Shown in pieces: positions 13,632-24,284 of a DNA stretch of 64,000 nt (the first letter of the stretch is position 1; every line of letters begins with the position of its first letter). Origin of the DNA: Bacillus sp. AZ43. GTDB lineage: Bacteria; Actinomycetota; Actinomycetes; Mycobacteriales; Geodermatophilaceae. The position numbers were made by a program, and so were the translations under genes. The stretch lies in assembly GCA_004570425.1 (NCBI GenBank), contig SPQJ01000023.1, positions 1 to 64,000 of the forward strand, in the 5' to 3' direction. Under the pieces are notes generated by a model, which ran no database searches, was not told where the DNA came from, and saw only the letters and a list, made by a program, of their open reading frames with translations.

Positions 13632-16250
13632 GTGGACTCCCGTCGATGGTGGCTGCTCGCCGCCGCGGTCCCGGTCGCGCTCGGGTGCGCGCTCGCCGCG
13701 CTGCAGCCCGGGCTGCGCGTGGTCGGCGAGGTCGCCGTCTCGACCGCGGGGATCCTCGCTTCCGCGGTGCTCTGGAGCGTCGCCGCACGGACTCCCCGCC
13801 CGGTCGCCTGGCGCCTGCTGGCGGTGGCGCCGCTGTTCACCGTGGCGGGGCCGCTGGTGGCCGCGGTCGTCCGTCCCGTCGACCCGGTCCAGCTGGCGGT
13901 GGTCCGCTGGGTGCCGACGGTGCCCGGCTACCTCCTCGCGATCGCCGGCATCCTCGCCCTCGTCCACCGACGCCGGATCCGGGGTGGTGCGCGCCTCGCC
14001 GTCGAGGTGGCGCTGTTCCTCGTCGCCTGCCTGATCGTCGTCAGCCTGCTCGTCGTCGGCTCGGCCGACCGGTGGGCGGAGCTCGCCCTCGACGAGCGGC
14101 TGGTCCTCGGTGCCGCCGTCGTCGCCACCTCGGCGACGATGGCCGCCGCGCTCACGCTCCTCGTCGTCATCGAGGACCGCCGCCGCCCCATGGCGCTGGT
14201 CCTGCTCGCCGGCAGCGTCCTGCTGACCGCCGGGCGTGGGATCAGCACGTCGGGGGTGCTGTCCGGCGCCGGCACCCCCGTCGGCGCCGCTCGCATCCTG
14301 GTCGCCGCCGGACTGCTGCTCCTCGCCCTGGCGGGCCTCCTCGACTCGCAGCGGGCGGGAGCCGGTGGTGCGCGGCGGGGCATCCGCTGCCCCGAGCTGT
14401 GCCACATGCTCCCGTACGTCGCCCTGCTCGTGGCCGTCGGCACGGTCGGCACCGCGGCCCTCGCCGGTGCCCGGCCCACCGGCGGCATGATCTCGGGACT
14501 GACCTTCTGCGTGGCCCTCACGGCCGTGCACCGGTGGCTGACCGCGCGCGAGGAACGCCGCCTCGCCACAGCGCTGCGGCGCAGCGAGGCGTACTTCCGC
14601 TCCGTCGTGAACTCCGCGGGCGACGCGGTCGTCGTCCTCGACGACGCGCTGCGCGTCCGCTGGGCCTCCCCGGCGCTCGACCGCTCCCTGGGCGAGGGCG
14701 CCGGTGCGCTGCTGGGCGCACCGCTGCTGGACTCGGTGCACCCGGACGACGCCGCCGCGCTCACGGTGGCGCTCGGCACGCCGGCCCAGCCGGGCGGGTT
14801 GCTGACGCTCCGGCTCCCGGACGCGACGGGGGAGTGGCGCTACCTCGAGGCCGGCGTCTCCGACCTCCGCGACGAGCCGGACGTCGGCGCCGTCGTCCTG
14901 CACTGCCGCGACATGACCGAGCGGCGAGCCCGCGAGCAGGCGCTCCAGGCCGTCGCCTACACCGACCCGCTGAGCGGTCTGCCCAACCGGGCCGGCCTCC
15001 TGCAGACCCTGCAGGCGGCCACCGAGCCCGGGGCCGCGCCCGCCTCGCTGCTCATGATCGAGCTGACCGGGCTGACCGTGACCCGCGCCAACGCCGGCCG
15101 GGAGACCGTCACCCAGGCCGTGGCCGAGGTCGGCCGCCGGCTGCGCGCGACCGTCCGGGCCGAGGACACCGTCGCCCGCATGGGCGGCGGCGCCTTCGCC
15201 GTCGTCGCCCACGGCGACGCCGCCGACATCGACCGGCTCACCTACCGCTGCCTCGCGGTCGTCGAGCAGCCCGTCGTCACCCCCGCGGGCGTGGTCGACC
15301 TCTCCGCCGCCGTCGGCGTCGTGGGGATCGCCCCGGGCGTGGGGGTGGAGACGCTGCTCCAGCACGCCGACCTCGCCGTGTGCGCGGCGCACGAGGCGGG
15401 GCCGGGCGCGTCCCGCCGCTACGACGACGCCCTCGGCGAGGGGGCCGCGCGCAGCGCCCGGCTGCGCCACGACCTCCAGGGTGCCTGCGACCGCGGCGAG
15501 CTCTTCCTGCTCTTCCAGCCGATCGTGTCGCTCGAGCAGCGGCGCATCACCGGCGTCGAGGCCGAGCTGCGCTGGCGGCACGGCGAGCTGGGCGAGATCC
15601 CGCCGTCGGAGTTCGTCCCGGTCGCCGAGCGGGCGGGTCTGATCGGCGACCTCGTGCGCTGGGCGCTCACCGAGGCCGCCGCCGCCGCCGCCGGCATGCC
15701 GGCCGACGGCGAGCCGGTGCGCATCGGCGTGAAGGTTCCCTCCCGCTACCTGGCCGGTGGCACCGTCGTCGGTGACGTCGAGGCCGCGCTCCGGTCCTCC
15801 GGGCTGGCCCCGCAGCGCCTGGTGCTGCAGATCGGCGCCCCGGCCCTCGACTCCTCCGACGACCGGCTCGACCTCGACGTCGCCAGCCTGCGGCTCATGG
15901 GCGTGCACGTGGCCCTCCACGGCTTCGGCAGCGGTTCGTCCGCGCTGGCCCACCTCACCCGGCTGCCCATCGACATCGTCCACCTCGACAGGTCGCTGAT
16001 CACCCGCATCGACCGCGACGCCCAGAGCCTGGCCCTGTGCCGGTCGGTGATCGGCATCGGCCGCGCGCTCGGCCTCGACGTCGTCGCCGAGGGCGTCGAG
16101 ACCCCGGCGCAGCTGGCGGCGCTCGCCGGCTCGGGCTGCGACTTCGCGCAGGGATTCGTGATCGCCCGCCCCGTGCGGCTGTCCCGGTTCGTCCAGCTGC
16201 TCCGCGACGGCGCCGGGGTGCTGCTGCCCGGCATGGTCGGTACCCGATGA
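13632..16250 (+). CDS. Degenerate GGDEF-EAL membrane protein with PAS domain
   Basis: An 872-residue protein with about seven to eight membrane helices (roughly residues 5-300), a PAS domain (about 315-430), a GGDEF-like domain (about 440-600) and an EAL-like domain (about 610-865). The diguanylate cyclase active site reads GGGAF (518-522) instead of GGDEF, but the product-binding I-site RxxD is kept (RAED, 509-512). In the EAL half, EAL reads EAE (643-645), the DDFG motif is HGFG (763-766), and the usual Asn, Glu and Lys ligand positions are changed (VKVPS, LQIGAP, VHLDRS). It is therefore probably a non-catalytic c-di-GMP receptor or regulator. GTG 13632 has GAGG 7 bases upstream. Its stop overlaps the next gene. 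Confidence 0.9.
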   Translation: MDSRRWWLLAAAVPVALGCALAALQPGLRVVGEVAVSTAGILASAVLWSVAARTPRPVAWRLLAVAPLFTVAGPLVAAVVRPVDPVQLAVVRWVPTVPGYLLAIAGILALVHRRRIRGGARLAVEVALFLVACLIVVSLLVVGSADRWAELALDERLVLGAAVVATSATMAAALTLLVVIEDRRRPMALVLLAGSVLLTAGRGISTSGVLSGAGTPVGAARILVAAGLLLLALAGLLDSQRAGAGGARRGIRCPELCHMLPYVALLVAVGTVGTAALAGARPTGGMISGLTFCVALTAVHRWLTAREERRLATALRRSEAYFRSVVNSAGDAVVVLDDALRVRWASPALDRSLGEGAGALLGAPLLDSVHPDDAAALTVALGTPAQPGGLLTLRLPDATGEWRYLEAGVSDLRDEPDVGAVVLHCRDMTERRAREQALQAVAYTDPLSGLPNRAGLLQTLQAATEPGAAPASLLMIELTGLTVTRANAGRETVTQAVAEVGRRLRATVRAEDTVARMGGGAFAVVAHGDAADIDRLTYRCLAVVEQPVVTPAGVVDLSAAVGVVGIAPGVGVETLLQHADLAVCAAHEAGPGASRRYDDALGEGAARSARLRHDLQGACDRGELFLLFQPIVSLEQRRITGVEAELRWRHGELGEIPPSEFVPVAERAGLIGDLVRWALTEAAAAAAGMPADGEPVRIGVKVPSRYLAGGTVVGDVEAALRSSGLAPQRLVLQIGAPALDSSDDRLDLDVASLRLMGVHVALHGFGSGSSALAHLTRLPIDIVHLDRSLITRIDRDAQSLALCRSVIGIGRALGLDVVAEGVETPAQLAALAGSGCDFAQGFVIARPVRLSRFVQLLRDGAGVLLPGMVGTR

Positions 16251-18949
16251 CGCCGCCTCCGGTGCGGCGGTGGCCGCGGACCGCCGTGACCGCGGGGCTG
16301 GGCGGCGCCGCAGTGGCGGTCGTGGTGCAGGCGCTCGCCCATCCCGCGTGGAATCCGTGGAGCGTGCCCGCCGTCCTCGCCGGGGCGACCTTCGCGGTGG
16401 CCGGCGCGGTACTGCGGCACGGCCGCCGGATCGACCCGGTGTCCGCCGCCACCTGGCAGGCGTTCGGGGTGATCGCGCTGCTCCTGGGCGTCGGCCACCT
16501 GGTCCGCGCCCTCACCGGCGTGGGCGTGAACCCGACGGCGGCCGGCGCATCTGACCTGTTCCTCGCCGCCACCGGCCCGATCGCGCTCCTGCTCTGCCGC
16601 CGGCTGGCCCGCTCGTCCGGCGGCCGGATCCGGGTGCAGGTGGTCCTCGACGGGGCCGTCGCCCTCGTCGCCCTCGGCCTGCTCCTCGAGCTGCTCGTGC
16701 CGCTGACCGTCGGTCCGGGCGGCGAGCGCGGCGACCTGCTGCTCACGCTGGGCTACCCGGCGATCAGCGCCGTCCTCGTCGCGGTCGGCCTGGTGACGTT
16801 CGCCGGCGTGACACCGGCGCGCCGCCGGGCCGCGGGCTGGCTGCTGGGTGGCTTCGGCCTGCTGGCGCTCACCATGGCCGCGGGCGCCGTGGCGGCCAAC
16901 CACCCGGCGCCGTGGCTCGACGCGGTGGCCGCCACGACCTACCTCGGCGTCCTCGCCGCGGCGACGCTGGCGCTGGCGGCCGACCCCGGTCCGCGGGCGC
17001 CCGCCGACCGGCCCGCGGCGGCCGTGCCCCTCATCGGCGTCGTCATCAGCTACTGCCTGGGCTCCGGCGTGCTCGTGCTGCTGCTGGTCGGCGTCGCCAC
17101 CGGCCGGCCGATCGGGCCGGTCCAGGCCGCCACCGTCGCCGTCCTCACGGCGCTCACCCTGGCGCGCACCCTCGTCTGGGCGGCCGACGGCGCCCGGCTC
17201 ACCCGGCAGGTGCTGCGGACCGAGGCCTACTTCCGCAGCCTGGTGCACCGGTCGGCCGACATGACGTTCGTCCTCGACGCCGAGGGTCGCATCACCTGGG
17301 TGTCCGAGGTCGAGCCCGGGCCGTCGGTGTGGCCCCCGCGCGATCTGTACGGCGAGCCGCTCCGCGACTTCGTCCACCCCGACGACCGCTACGAGCTGCA
17401 CCGGGCGCTCAGCCCCTCCGGTGACGACCGCGACGGCCACGCCGCCTTCCGGCTGCGTACGCGGGACGGCGGCTGGCACGAGTACGAGACCCTGCGCGCC
17501 GCGTCGTCGGGCCGTGACGGGCTGGTGCTGCACCTGCGCGACGTGGCCGGCCGGCGCAGCAGCGAGCGGGAGCTCGAGCGGCTGGCCTACACCGACTACC
17601 TGACCGGGCTGCCCAACCGGGCCCGGCTGATGGCCGAGCTCACCGCCGCCCGCGCCCGGGTGGCCGCCGGGGCCCCGGCCAGCCTGCTGCTGCTCGACCT
17701 CGACGGCTTCAAGCCGGTCAACGACATCGCCGGCCACGAGGCGGGCGACCGCGTGCTCGTCCAGGTCGCCGCCCGCCTGCGGGCGACGGTCCGGGACGGC
17801 GACCTGGTCGGCCGCCTGGGCGGCGACGAGTTCGCCGTCCTCGTGCCGGACGGGATCGAGGAGGCGACGGCCCTGGCCGAGCGGATCGTCGCCGACCTGC
17901 GCACGGTGCGGCCCGCCCGGGAGACGGTCGGCGGCGCGGTCGCGGCCGGCGTGGTCTTCGACATCTCCGGCAGCGTCGGGGTGACCACGCTCGACCCGGC
18001 CGACGACGTCTCGACGACGATCCGCCGCGCCGACCTCGCCCTGCGCGCGGCCAAGACGGCGGGCAAGAGCTGCGTCCGCACCGCGGGCCACGCCATCGAC
18101 AACGCGATGGGCCGCCGGGCCCGCCTCGCCCGCGACCTGCCCACCGCGCTGGAGCAGGAGCAGTTCCGCGTCGTCTACCAGCCCGTCGCCGGCACCGAGG
18201 ACCGCCGGATCCTGGGCCTGGAGGCCCTGGTCCGGTGGGACCACCCGGTGCTCGGCACGGTGTCGCCCGACGAGTTCATCCCGCTGGCCGAGGACGACGG
18301 CCTCATCGTGCCGCTGCAGCGCTACGTGCTGGGCCGCGCCCTGGCCGACCACGCGGCGCTGCTGGCCGAGGGCTGGGACCTGCAGATGGGGGTCAACGTC
18401 TCGGTGCGCCACATCCAGGCCGGGTGCCTGGCGCCCGACGTCGCCGAGGCGCTGGCCGACACCGGGGTCCCGCCGGGCAGGTTCGTCCTCGAGATCACCG
18501 AGTCGGTCATGCTCGACACCCAGGACCGCCTGGAGAGCGACCTGACGATCCTGCGGGACATGGGCTGCGTCGTGGCCCTGGACGACTTCGGCCGCGGGTA
18601 CTCCTCGCTGGCCTACCTCGCCCGACTGCCCGTCCAGATCCTGAAGATGGACCGGGAGTTCGTCGCCGACATCGAACGCGACCCCCGCGGCGCCGCGCTG
18701 GTGTCCAGCGTCGTCGACCTGGGACGCTCCCTGGGCATGGACGTCGTCGCCGAGGGCGTGGAGTCGGCCGGGCAGGTCGCCCTCCTGCGCGAGATGGGCT
18801 GCCGCTTCCTGCAGGGCTGGATCGTGGGCCGTCCCGCGGCGGCCGGGGAGCTGCGGGCGCTCCTCACGCAGTTCGACCCGGCGGTGCTCGACGGCCGCGG
18901 TACGCCGAAAATGGACGCGGGTGTCCACATCGTGGGACAGGCTGGTTGA
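16247..18949 (+). CDS. GGDEF-EAL membrane protein (predicted active c-di-GMP enzyme)
   Basis: A 900-residue protein with an N-terminal membrane module of about eight to ten helices (to about residue 320), a PAS-like sensor (about 325-440), a GGDEF domain and an EAL domain. Catalytic motifs look intact: DLDGFKPVND, RLGGDEFAVL with upstream I-site RDGD, then EALVRW, NVSVRH, EITES, LDDFGRGYSSL, LKMDREF and AEGVES. It could both make and degrade c-di-GMP; the net activity cannot be read from sequence. ATG 16247 overlaps the previous stop (ATGA), so the two c-di-GMP proteins are coupled. A TTGACG promoter element for the ilvB leader overlaps its stop codon. Confidence 0.93.
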   Translation: MTPPPVRRWPRTAVTAGLGGAAVAVVVQALAHPAWNPWSVPAVLAGATFAVAGAVLRHGRRIDPVSAATWQAFGVIALLLGVGHLVRALTGVGVNPTAAGASDLFLAATGPIALLLCRRLARSSGGRIRVQVVLDGAVALVALGLLLELLVPLTVGPGGERGDLLLTLGYPAISAVLVAVGLVTFAGVTPARRRAAGWLLGGFGLLALTMAAGAVAANHPAPWLDAVAATTYLGVLAAATLALAADPGPRAPADRPAAAVPLIGVVISYCLGSGVLVLLLVGVATGRPIGPVQAATVAVLTALTLARTLVWAADGARLTRQVLRTEAYFRSLVHRSADMTFVLDAEGRITWVSEVEPGPSVWPPRDLYGEPLRDFVHPDDRYELHRALSPSGDDRDGHAAFRLRTRDGGWHEYETLRAASSGRDGLVLHLRDVAGRRSSERELERLAYTDYLTGLPNRARLMAELTAARARVAAGAPASLLLLDLDGFKPVNDIAGHEAGDRVLVQVAARLRATVRDGDLVGRLGGDEFAVLVPDGIEEATALAERIVADLRTVRPARETVGGAVAAGVVFDISGSVGVTTLDPADDVSTTIRRADLALRAAKTAGKSCVRTAGHAIDNAMGRRARLARDLPTALEQEQFRVVYQPVAGTEDRRILGLEALVRWDHPVLGTVSPDEFIPLAEDDGLIVPLQRYVLGRALADHAALLAEGWDLQMGVNVSVRHIQAGCLAPDVAEALADTGVPPGRFVLEITESVMLDTQDRLESDLTILRDMGCVVALDDFGRGYSSLAYLARLPVQILKMDREFVADIERDPRGAALVSSVVDLGRSLGMDVVAEGVESAGQVALLREMGCRFLQGWIVGRPAAAGELRALLTQFDPAVLDGRGTPKMDAGVHIVGQAG

Positions 18950-18975
18950 CGACTCCGGTCCGCGAGGCGCACAGT
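18946..18975 (+). promoter_or_regulatory. Promoter of the ilvB attenuator transcript
   Basis: TTGACG (18946-18951) as -35, an 18-base spacer, then CACAGT (18970-18975) as a weak -10. The -35 overlaps the preceding TGA stop. The predicted start is near the leader-peptide GTG at 18982. A nearby GTG at 18976 is in the same frame. Confidence 0.5.
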
Positions 18976-18981
18976 GTGCAG

Positions 18982-19038
18982 GTGCCTCGCGCCTGCCTGC
19001 TTCTCGACGGTTGCCCGGTCAACCTCGTAGTCGCCTAG
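18982..19038 (+). CDS. ilvB leader peptide (Leu/Val-rich, attenuator)
   Basis: An 18-residue reading frame, VPRACLLLDGCPVNLVVA, ends at TAG 19036-19038, where the first hairpin begins. It contains three consecutive Leu codons, a further Leu and several Val codons, as expected for a peptide that senses charged Leu and Val tRNAs upstream of acetolactate synthase. GTG 18982 is 6 bases after the putative -10, so the leader may itself be leaderless; starting at GTG 18976 would add two residues. Ribosome-mediated attenuation before actinobacterial ilvB is established in principle; the assignment here is by eye. Confidence 0.8.
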   Translation: MPRACLLLDGCPVNLVVA

Positions 19039-19096
19039 CGCGTCGGTCACGACCGACGCGCTGACCCCTCCGTGCCTGTGGCACGAGGGGTTTTTT
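19037..19096 (+). promoter_or_regulatory. Transcription attenuator upstream of ilvB
   Basis: Two hairpins follow the leader peptide. The first is AGCGCGTCGGTC (19037-19048) pairing perfectly with 19051-19062, and it begins inside the leader stop codon. The second is CCCCTCCGTGCC (19065-19076) pairing with GGCACGAGGGG (19080-19090) with one bulged C, followed by six T (19091-19096): a classic intrinsic terminator. No convincing antiterminator pairing is obvious by eye. ilvB starts 64 bases after the T run. Confidence 0.8.
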
Positions 19097-19160
19097 GTTG
19101 CCCGGAGCCACCCCGCACGACCCGCCCCACCCGCGACCTGCACGGCCCAGGAGAACCCAG

Positions 19161-21017
19161 ATGACCACCACCCCGAGCGACGCCGCCACCCGTGACGCCG
19201 CCGCGGCGCTGACCGGCGTCGAGACGACGGCCCGGTCGATCGCCGAGGCCGCAGCGGAGCCGGCGACCGGCATCACCGGAGCGCAGAGCCTCGTCCGATC
19301 GCTCGAGGCAGTCGGCGTCGAGGTCATCTTCGGCATCCCCGGGGGCGCGATCCTGCCCGCCTACGACCCGCTGTTCGACTCGAAGGTCCGCCACGTGCTG
19401 GTCCGGCACGAGCAGGGCGCCGGGCACGCGGCCACCGGCTACGCCCAGGCGACCGGCAAGGTCGGCGTCTGCATGGCCACCTCCGGCCCGGGCGCCACGA
19501 ACCTGGTCACCCCGCTGGCCGACGCCCACATGGACTCCGTGCCGATCGTCGCCATCACCGGGCAGGTGCCCAGCGGCGCCATCGGCACCGACGCCTTCCA
19601 GGAAGCCGACATCCGCGGCATCACGATGCCGGTGACCAAGCACAACTTCCTGGTCACCGACGCCGCCGAGATCCCACAGCGGATCGCGGAGGCGTTCCAT
19701 CTGGCCTCGACCGGCCGGCCCGGCCCGGTGCTGGTCGACATCCCCAAGGACGTCCTGCAGGCGACCACCGACTTCTCCTGGCCGCCGCGGCTGGACCTGC
19801 CCGGCTACAAGCCGACGACCCGCCCGCACGGCAAGCAGGTGCGCGAGGCGGCGACCCTGATCGCCGCGGCCCGGCAGCCGGTCCTCTACGTCGGCGGCGG
19901 CGTCCTCAAGGCGCACGCCACCGAGGAGCTGGCCGAGCTCGCCGAGCTGACCGGCGCACCGGTCGTCACCACGCTGATGGCGCGCGGGGCCTTCCCCGAC
20001 AGCCACCCGCAGAACCTGGGCATGCCCGGCATGCACGGGACGGTGGCCGCGGTCACCGCCCTGCAGAAGAGCGACCTCATCGTGGCCCTGGGCGCCCGCT
20101 TCGACGACCGCGTCACCGGCGCGCTGTCGAGCTTCGCCCCCGACGCGCGGGTCATCCACGCCGACATCGACCCTGCGGAGATCGGCAAGAACCGCAAGGC
20201 CGACGTCCCGATCGTCGGCGACGCCAAGGAGACCATCGCCCAGCTCGTCGAGGCGCTGCGTGGCGAGCCGGTCCCCGACCTGTCGGCCTGGTGGGCGCAG
20301 CTCGACGACTGGCGCACCCGGTACCCGCTCGGCTACGACTGGCCGGACGACGGCTCGCTGTCGCCGCAGTACGTGATCGAGCGCCTCGGCGCCATCGCCG
20401 GTCCCGACGCGATCTACGCCGCGGGCGTGGGCCAGCACCAGATGTGGGCCGCGCAGTTCGTGAAGTACGAGAAGCCGGGCACCTGGCTCAACAGCGGCGG
20501 GCTCGGGACGATGGGCTACGCCGTCCCGGCGGCCATGGGCGCCAAGTACGGCCGCCCCGACACCACCGTGTGGGCCATCGACGGCGACGGCTGCTTCCAG
20601 ATGACCAACCAGGAGCTCGCCACCTGCGCGATGGAGGGCATCCCGGTCAAGGTCGCCGTCATCAACAACGGCAACCTCGGCATGGTCCGGCAGTGGCAGA
20701 CCCTGTTCTACGAGGGCCGCTACTCCAACACCCGGCTGCACGCCCGCAACGAGGACGGCACCCCCAAGGCGGTGCGCATCCCCGACTTCGTCCTGCTGGC
20801 CGAGGCGCTCGGCTGCGTGGGGCTGCGCTGCGAGAGCAAGGACGACGTGGACGCCGTCATCGAGAAGGCCATGGCGATCACCGACGCCCCCGTGGTCATC
20901 GACTTCGTCGTCGGCCACGACGCCCAGGTGTGGCCCATGGTCGCCGCCGGCGCCAGCAACGACGACATCCTGGCCGCGCGCGACGTGCGGCCCGTGTTCG
21001 GAGAGGGACAGGTGTAG
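19161..21017 (+). CDS. ilvB: Acetolactate synthase large subunit IlvB
   Basis: ThDP-dependent acetohydroxyacid synthase catalytic subunit; condenses pyruvate with pyruvate or 2-oxobutyrate in the first common step of Val/Leu/Ile synthesis. The 618-residue product has a roughly 40-residue Ala-rich N-terminal extension, catalytic Glu about residue 84 ([10 protein letters not shown]), the central FAD-binding domain and a ThDP motif ([14 protein letters not shown] ... INN). ATG 19161 has AGGAG 8 bases upstream. It heads ilvB-ilvN-ilvC and is controlled by the attenuator immediately upstream. Confidence 0.98.
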   Translation: MTTTPSDAATRDAAAALTGVETTARSIAEAAAEPATGITGAQSLVRSLEAVGVEVIFGIPGGAILPAYDPLFDSKVRHVLVRHEQGAGHAATGYAQATGKVGVCMATSGPGATNLVTPLADAHMDSVPIVAITGQVPSGAIGTDAFQEADIRGITMPVTKHNFLVTDAAEIPQRIAEAFHLASTGRPGPVLVDIPKDVLQATTDFSWPPRLDLPGYKPTTRPHGKQVREAATLIAAARQPVLYVGGGVLKAHATEELAELAELTGAPVVTTLMARGAFPDSHPQNLGMPGMHGTVAAVTALQKSDLIVALGARFDDRVTGALSSFAPDARVIHADIDPAEIGKNRKADVPIVGDAKETIAQLVEALRGEPVPDLSAWWAQLDDWRTRYPLGYDWPDDGSLSPQYVIERLGAIAGPDAIYAAGVGQHQMWAAQFVKYEKPGTWLNSGGLGTMGYAVPAAMGAKYGRPDTTVWAIDGDGCFQMTNQELATCAMEGIPVKVAVINNGNLGMVRQWQTLFYEGRYSNTRLHARNEDGTPKAVRIPDFVLLAEALGCVGLRCESKDDVDAVIEKAMAITDAPVVIDFVVGHDAQVWPMVAAGASNDDILAARDVRPVFGEGQV

Positions 21018-21100
21018 GACCCCGTGCCCCCCACCACTCGCTCGCTCGCGGCGGGCCCCTGCACGGGGGCCGGACCGCTCGATCGGAAGAGGTCCTTCTG

Positions 21101-22718
<1,618 letters not shown>

Positions 22719-22731
22719 CCCCGCACGACGG

Positions 22732-22766
22732 AACGGCCCCCGCTGCCTCGGGCAGCGGGGGCCGTT
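22732..22766. terminator. Bidirectional terminator hairpin after ilvC
   Basis: AACGGCCCCCGCTGCC (22732-22747) pairs perfectly over 16 bp with 22751-22766 around a TCG loop. It separates ilvC from the convergent membrane-protein gene; the flanking T/A tracts are very short. Confidence 0.75.
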
Positions 22767-22774
22767 CGGCGTCG

Positions 22775-23317
22775 TCAGTAGCTGATGCCGCGCGCGGCGT
22801 AGTGCTGCTTGGCCTCCGGCCGGAGCAGGAACACTACGATCAGGATCGGCAGGACGAACGAGAGCAGCCCGGAGAACCAGGGCTCCCCGTAGGACATCGC
22901 GAAGATCGTGTAGAGCAGCTGGACGCCGATCGACGCGTAGCTGCCGAGCAGGAGCAGCCGTGGCGACTTGCCCTGGAGCGCCTGGATGCCGCCCACGAGC
23001 AGCACGACCGCGGTCGCCACGGACAGCACGAACAGCAGACCCAGGATCACGCTGATCTCGAACACCAGACCGAGGGCGAACAGGCCGATCAGGCCGGCCA
23101 GCGTGCCGATCCCGCCGATGACGATGCCGATGACCGCCGCCGCGGTGACCAGCCCCGGTCGGCGGTCGGCGCCGCTGCCGGCCGGCGGGCCGTAGCCGCT
23201 GGGCGCGGGGGCGTAGCCCTGCGGGGGCGGGGGAGGGGGCGCGCTCCAGCCGGACGGACCCTGGGGAGCACCCCCCTGGGGGTAGTTCTGGTCCGGACCG
23301 GGGGTCGGGCTTGCCAT
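22775..23317 (-). CDS. Pro-rich four-helix membrane protein (paralogue of the next gene)
   Basis: A 180-residue protein with a disordered Pro/Gly/Tyr-rich N-terminus (about 1-55, including a PPPPPP run and GYAPAPSGYGPP) followed by about four membrane helices and the C-terminal tail LRPEAKQHYAARGISY. ATG 23317 is preceded by AGGAGG. I do not recognise a named function. The LRPxA...AA C-terminus and overall plan match the adjacent gene upstream on the same strand, so the two look like tandem paralogues. Confidence 0.8.
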   Translation of the reverse strand: MASPTPGPDQNYPQGGAPQGPSGWSAPPPPPPQGYAPAPSGYGPPAGSGADRRPGLVTAAAVIGIVIGGIGTLAGLIGLFALGLVFEISVILGLLFVLSVATAVVLLVGGIQALQGKSPRLLLLGSYASIGVQLLYTIFAMSYGEPWFSGLLSFVLPILIVVFLLRPEAKQHYAARGISY

Positions 23318-23423
23318 GGGGCGCTCCTCCTGGGCGTCGTTCCGCCGGGCCGGCGGACGGTGGCGGAGTGTAAGGCCCGCCACACCCTCGTGGGAGGTTC
23401 CGCCGCCCCGGCCGGATACGGCG

Positions 23424-24152
23424 TCAGCGGCCCCGGTTGGCCCGGTGCGCGGCGAAGAAGCTCGCCGACGGCCGCAGGGACAGCAGGACGACGATCGCCA
23501 GCGCCGCCAGGAAGAGCAGCAGGCTGAACACGATCCCGCCGCCGGACGAGGAGTCGTCGCCCAGGCTGCCCAGGAAGCCGAACAGCGTGAACGCCAGCGC
23601 GATGGAACCGCCGACGATCAGCATGACGCGGCTGCGACCGATCAGGGCCCACACCGAGCCCCAGATCATGACCACGGTCCAGGCCAGCGCGAGCACGCCG
23701 AAGACGATCAGCGCCCCGCCGACCGCGCCGGCGACCGCCCCCAGGCCCGGGATCTCCTCGTCGGCCTCGCCCGCCGCCCCCGAGGCCACGGCCCCGCCGA
23801 TGATCCCGGCCAGCGACATGAGGACGCCGAACGCGCCGAAGACGAAGCCGAGGACCGCCGCGGCGATCACCCCGCCGGGCTTGGCCGGCTGAGCGGTCCC
23901 GTACTGCCCGTAGGCGGGCGCCTGCCCGTACTGCTGGGGGTAGCCCTGCTGCCCGTACGCCGGCTGCCCGTACGCCGGCTGGCCGTACCCCTGCTGGGCG
24001 TACTGCTCGGTCTGGCCGTACTGCTGGGTCTGGCCGTACTGCTGGCCGTAGTCGGGCTGCTGGCCGTAGCCCTCGTAACCCTGCTGCGGAGGCGGGGGCT
24101 GCTGCCCGTAGGGCGGGTTCTGGGCGCGGCCCTGCTCGTCGGACTGGCTCAT
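23424..24152 (-). CDS. YGQ-repeat membrane protein (low-complexity N-terminus)
   Basis: A 242-residue protein. The first 100 or so residues are an imperfect Tyr-Gly-Gln repeat tract (units such as YGQQ, QQYGQTE, YGQPA, QGYPQ) of very low complexity, followed by about four membrane helices and a tail [22 protein letters not shown] 24152 has GGAGGA upstream. The N-terminus resembles other Gly/Tyr/Gln-rich disordered tails of actinobacterial membrane proteins; function is unknown. It is divergent from serA and in tandem with its paralogue. Confidence 0.8.
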   Translation of the reverse strand: MSQSDEQGRAQNPPYGQQPPPPQQGYEGYGQQPDYGQQYGQTQQYGQTEQYAQQGYGQPAYGQPAYGQQGYPQQYGQAPAYGQYGTAQPAKPGGVIAAAVLGFVFGAFGVLMSLAGIIGGAVASGAAGEADEEIPGLGAVAGAVGGALIVFGVLALAWTVVMIWGSVWALIGRSRVMLIVGGSIALAFTLFGFLGSLGDDSSSGGGIVFSLLLFLAALAIVVLLSLRPSASFFAAHRANRGR

Positions 24153-24270
24153 GGTCTCCTCCGTCGGCGCCGGGCAGTCCCGACTCTCGTCGCCAGGATG
24201 TCCGGGTCGCCGGACCGGCACAAGGAGGCCCCTCACGCCGGTGCGGTGTCGTCCCACCTGGTGGGCTCCC

Positions 24271-24276
24271 TAGGCT
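24271..24276 (+). promoter_or_regulatory. -10 box (TAGGCT), leaderless serA
   Basis: TAGGCT ends exactly 8 bases before GTG 24285 with no ribosome-binding site between. Confidence 0.55.
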
Positions 24277-24284
24277 GTCGCCCT

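Noticed and set aside
13632-16250. Frameshift or pseudogene for the first GGDEF-EAL gene
   Set aside because: The frame is continuous over 872 residues with good codon usage; motif loss is by substitution, so it is a divergent but intact gene.
15746-18928. A 1060-residue minus-strand frame opposite the GGDEF-EAL genes
   Set aside because: Low-complexity antisense shadow with no recognisable domain; the plus strand has clear c-di-GMP domains.
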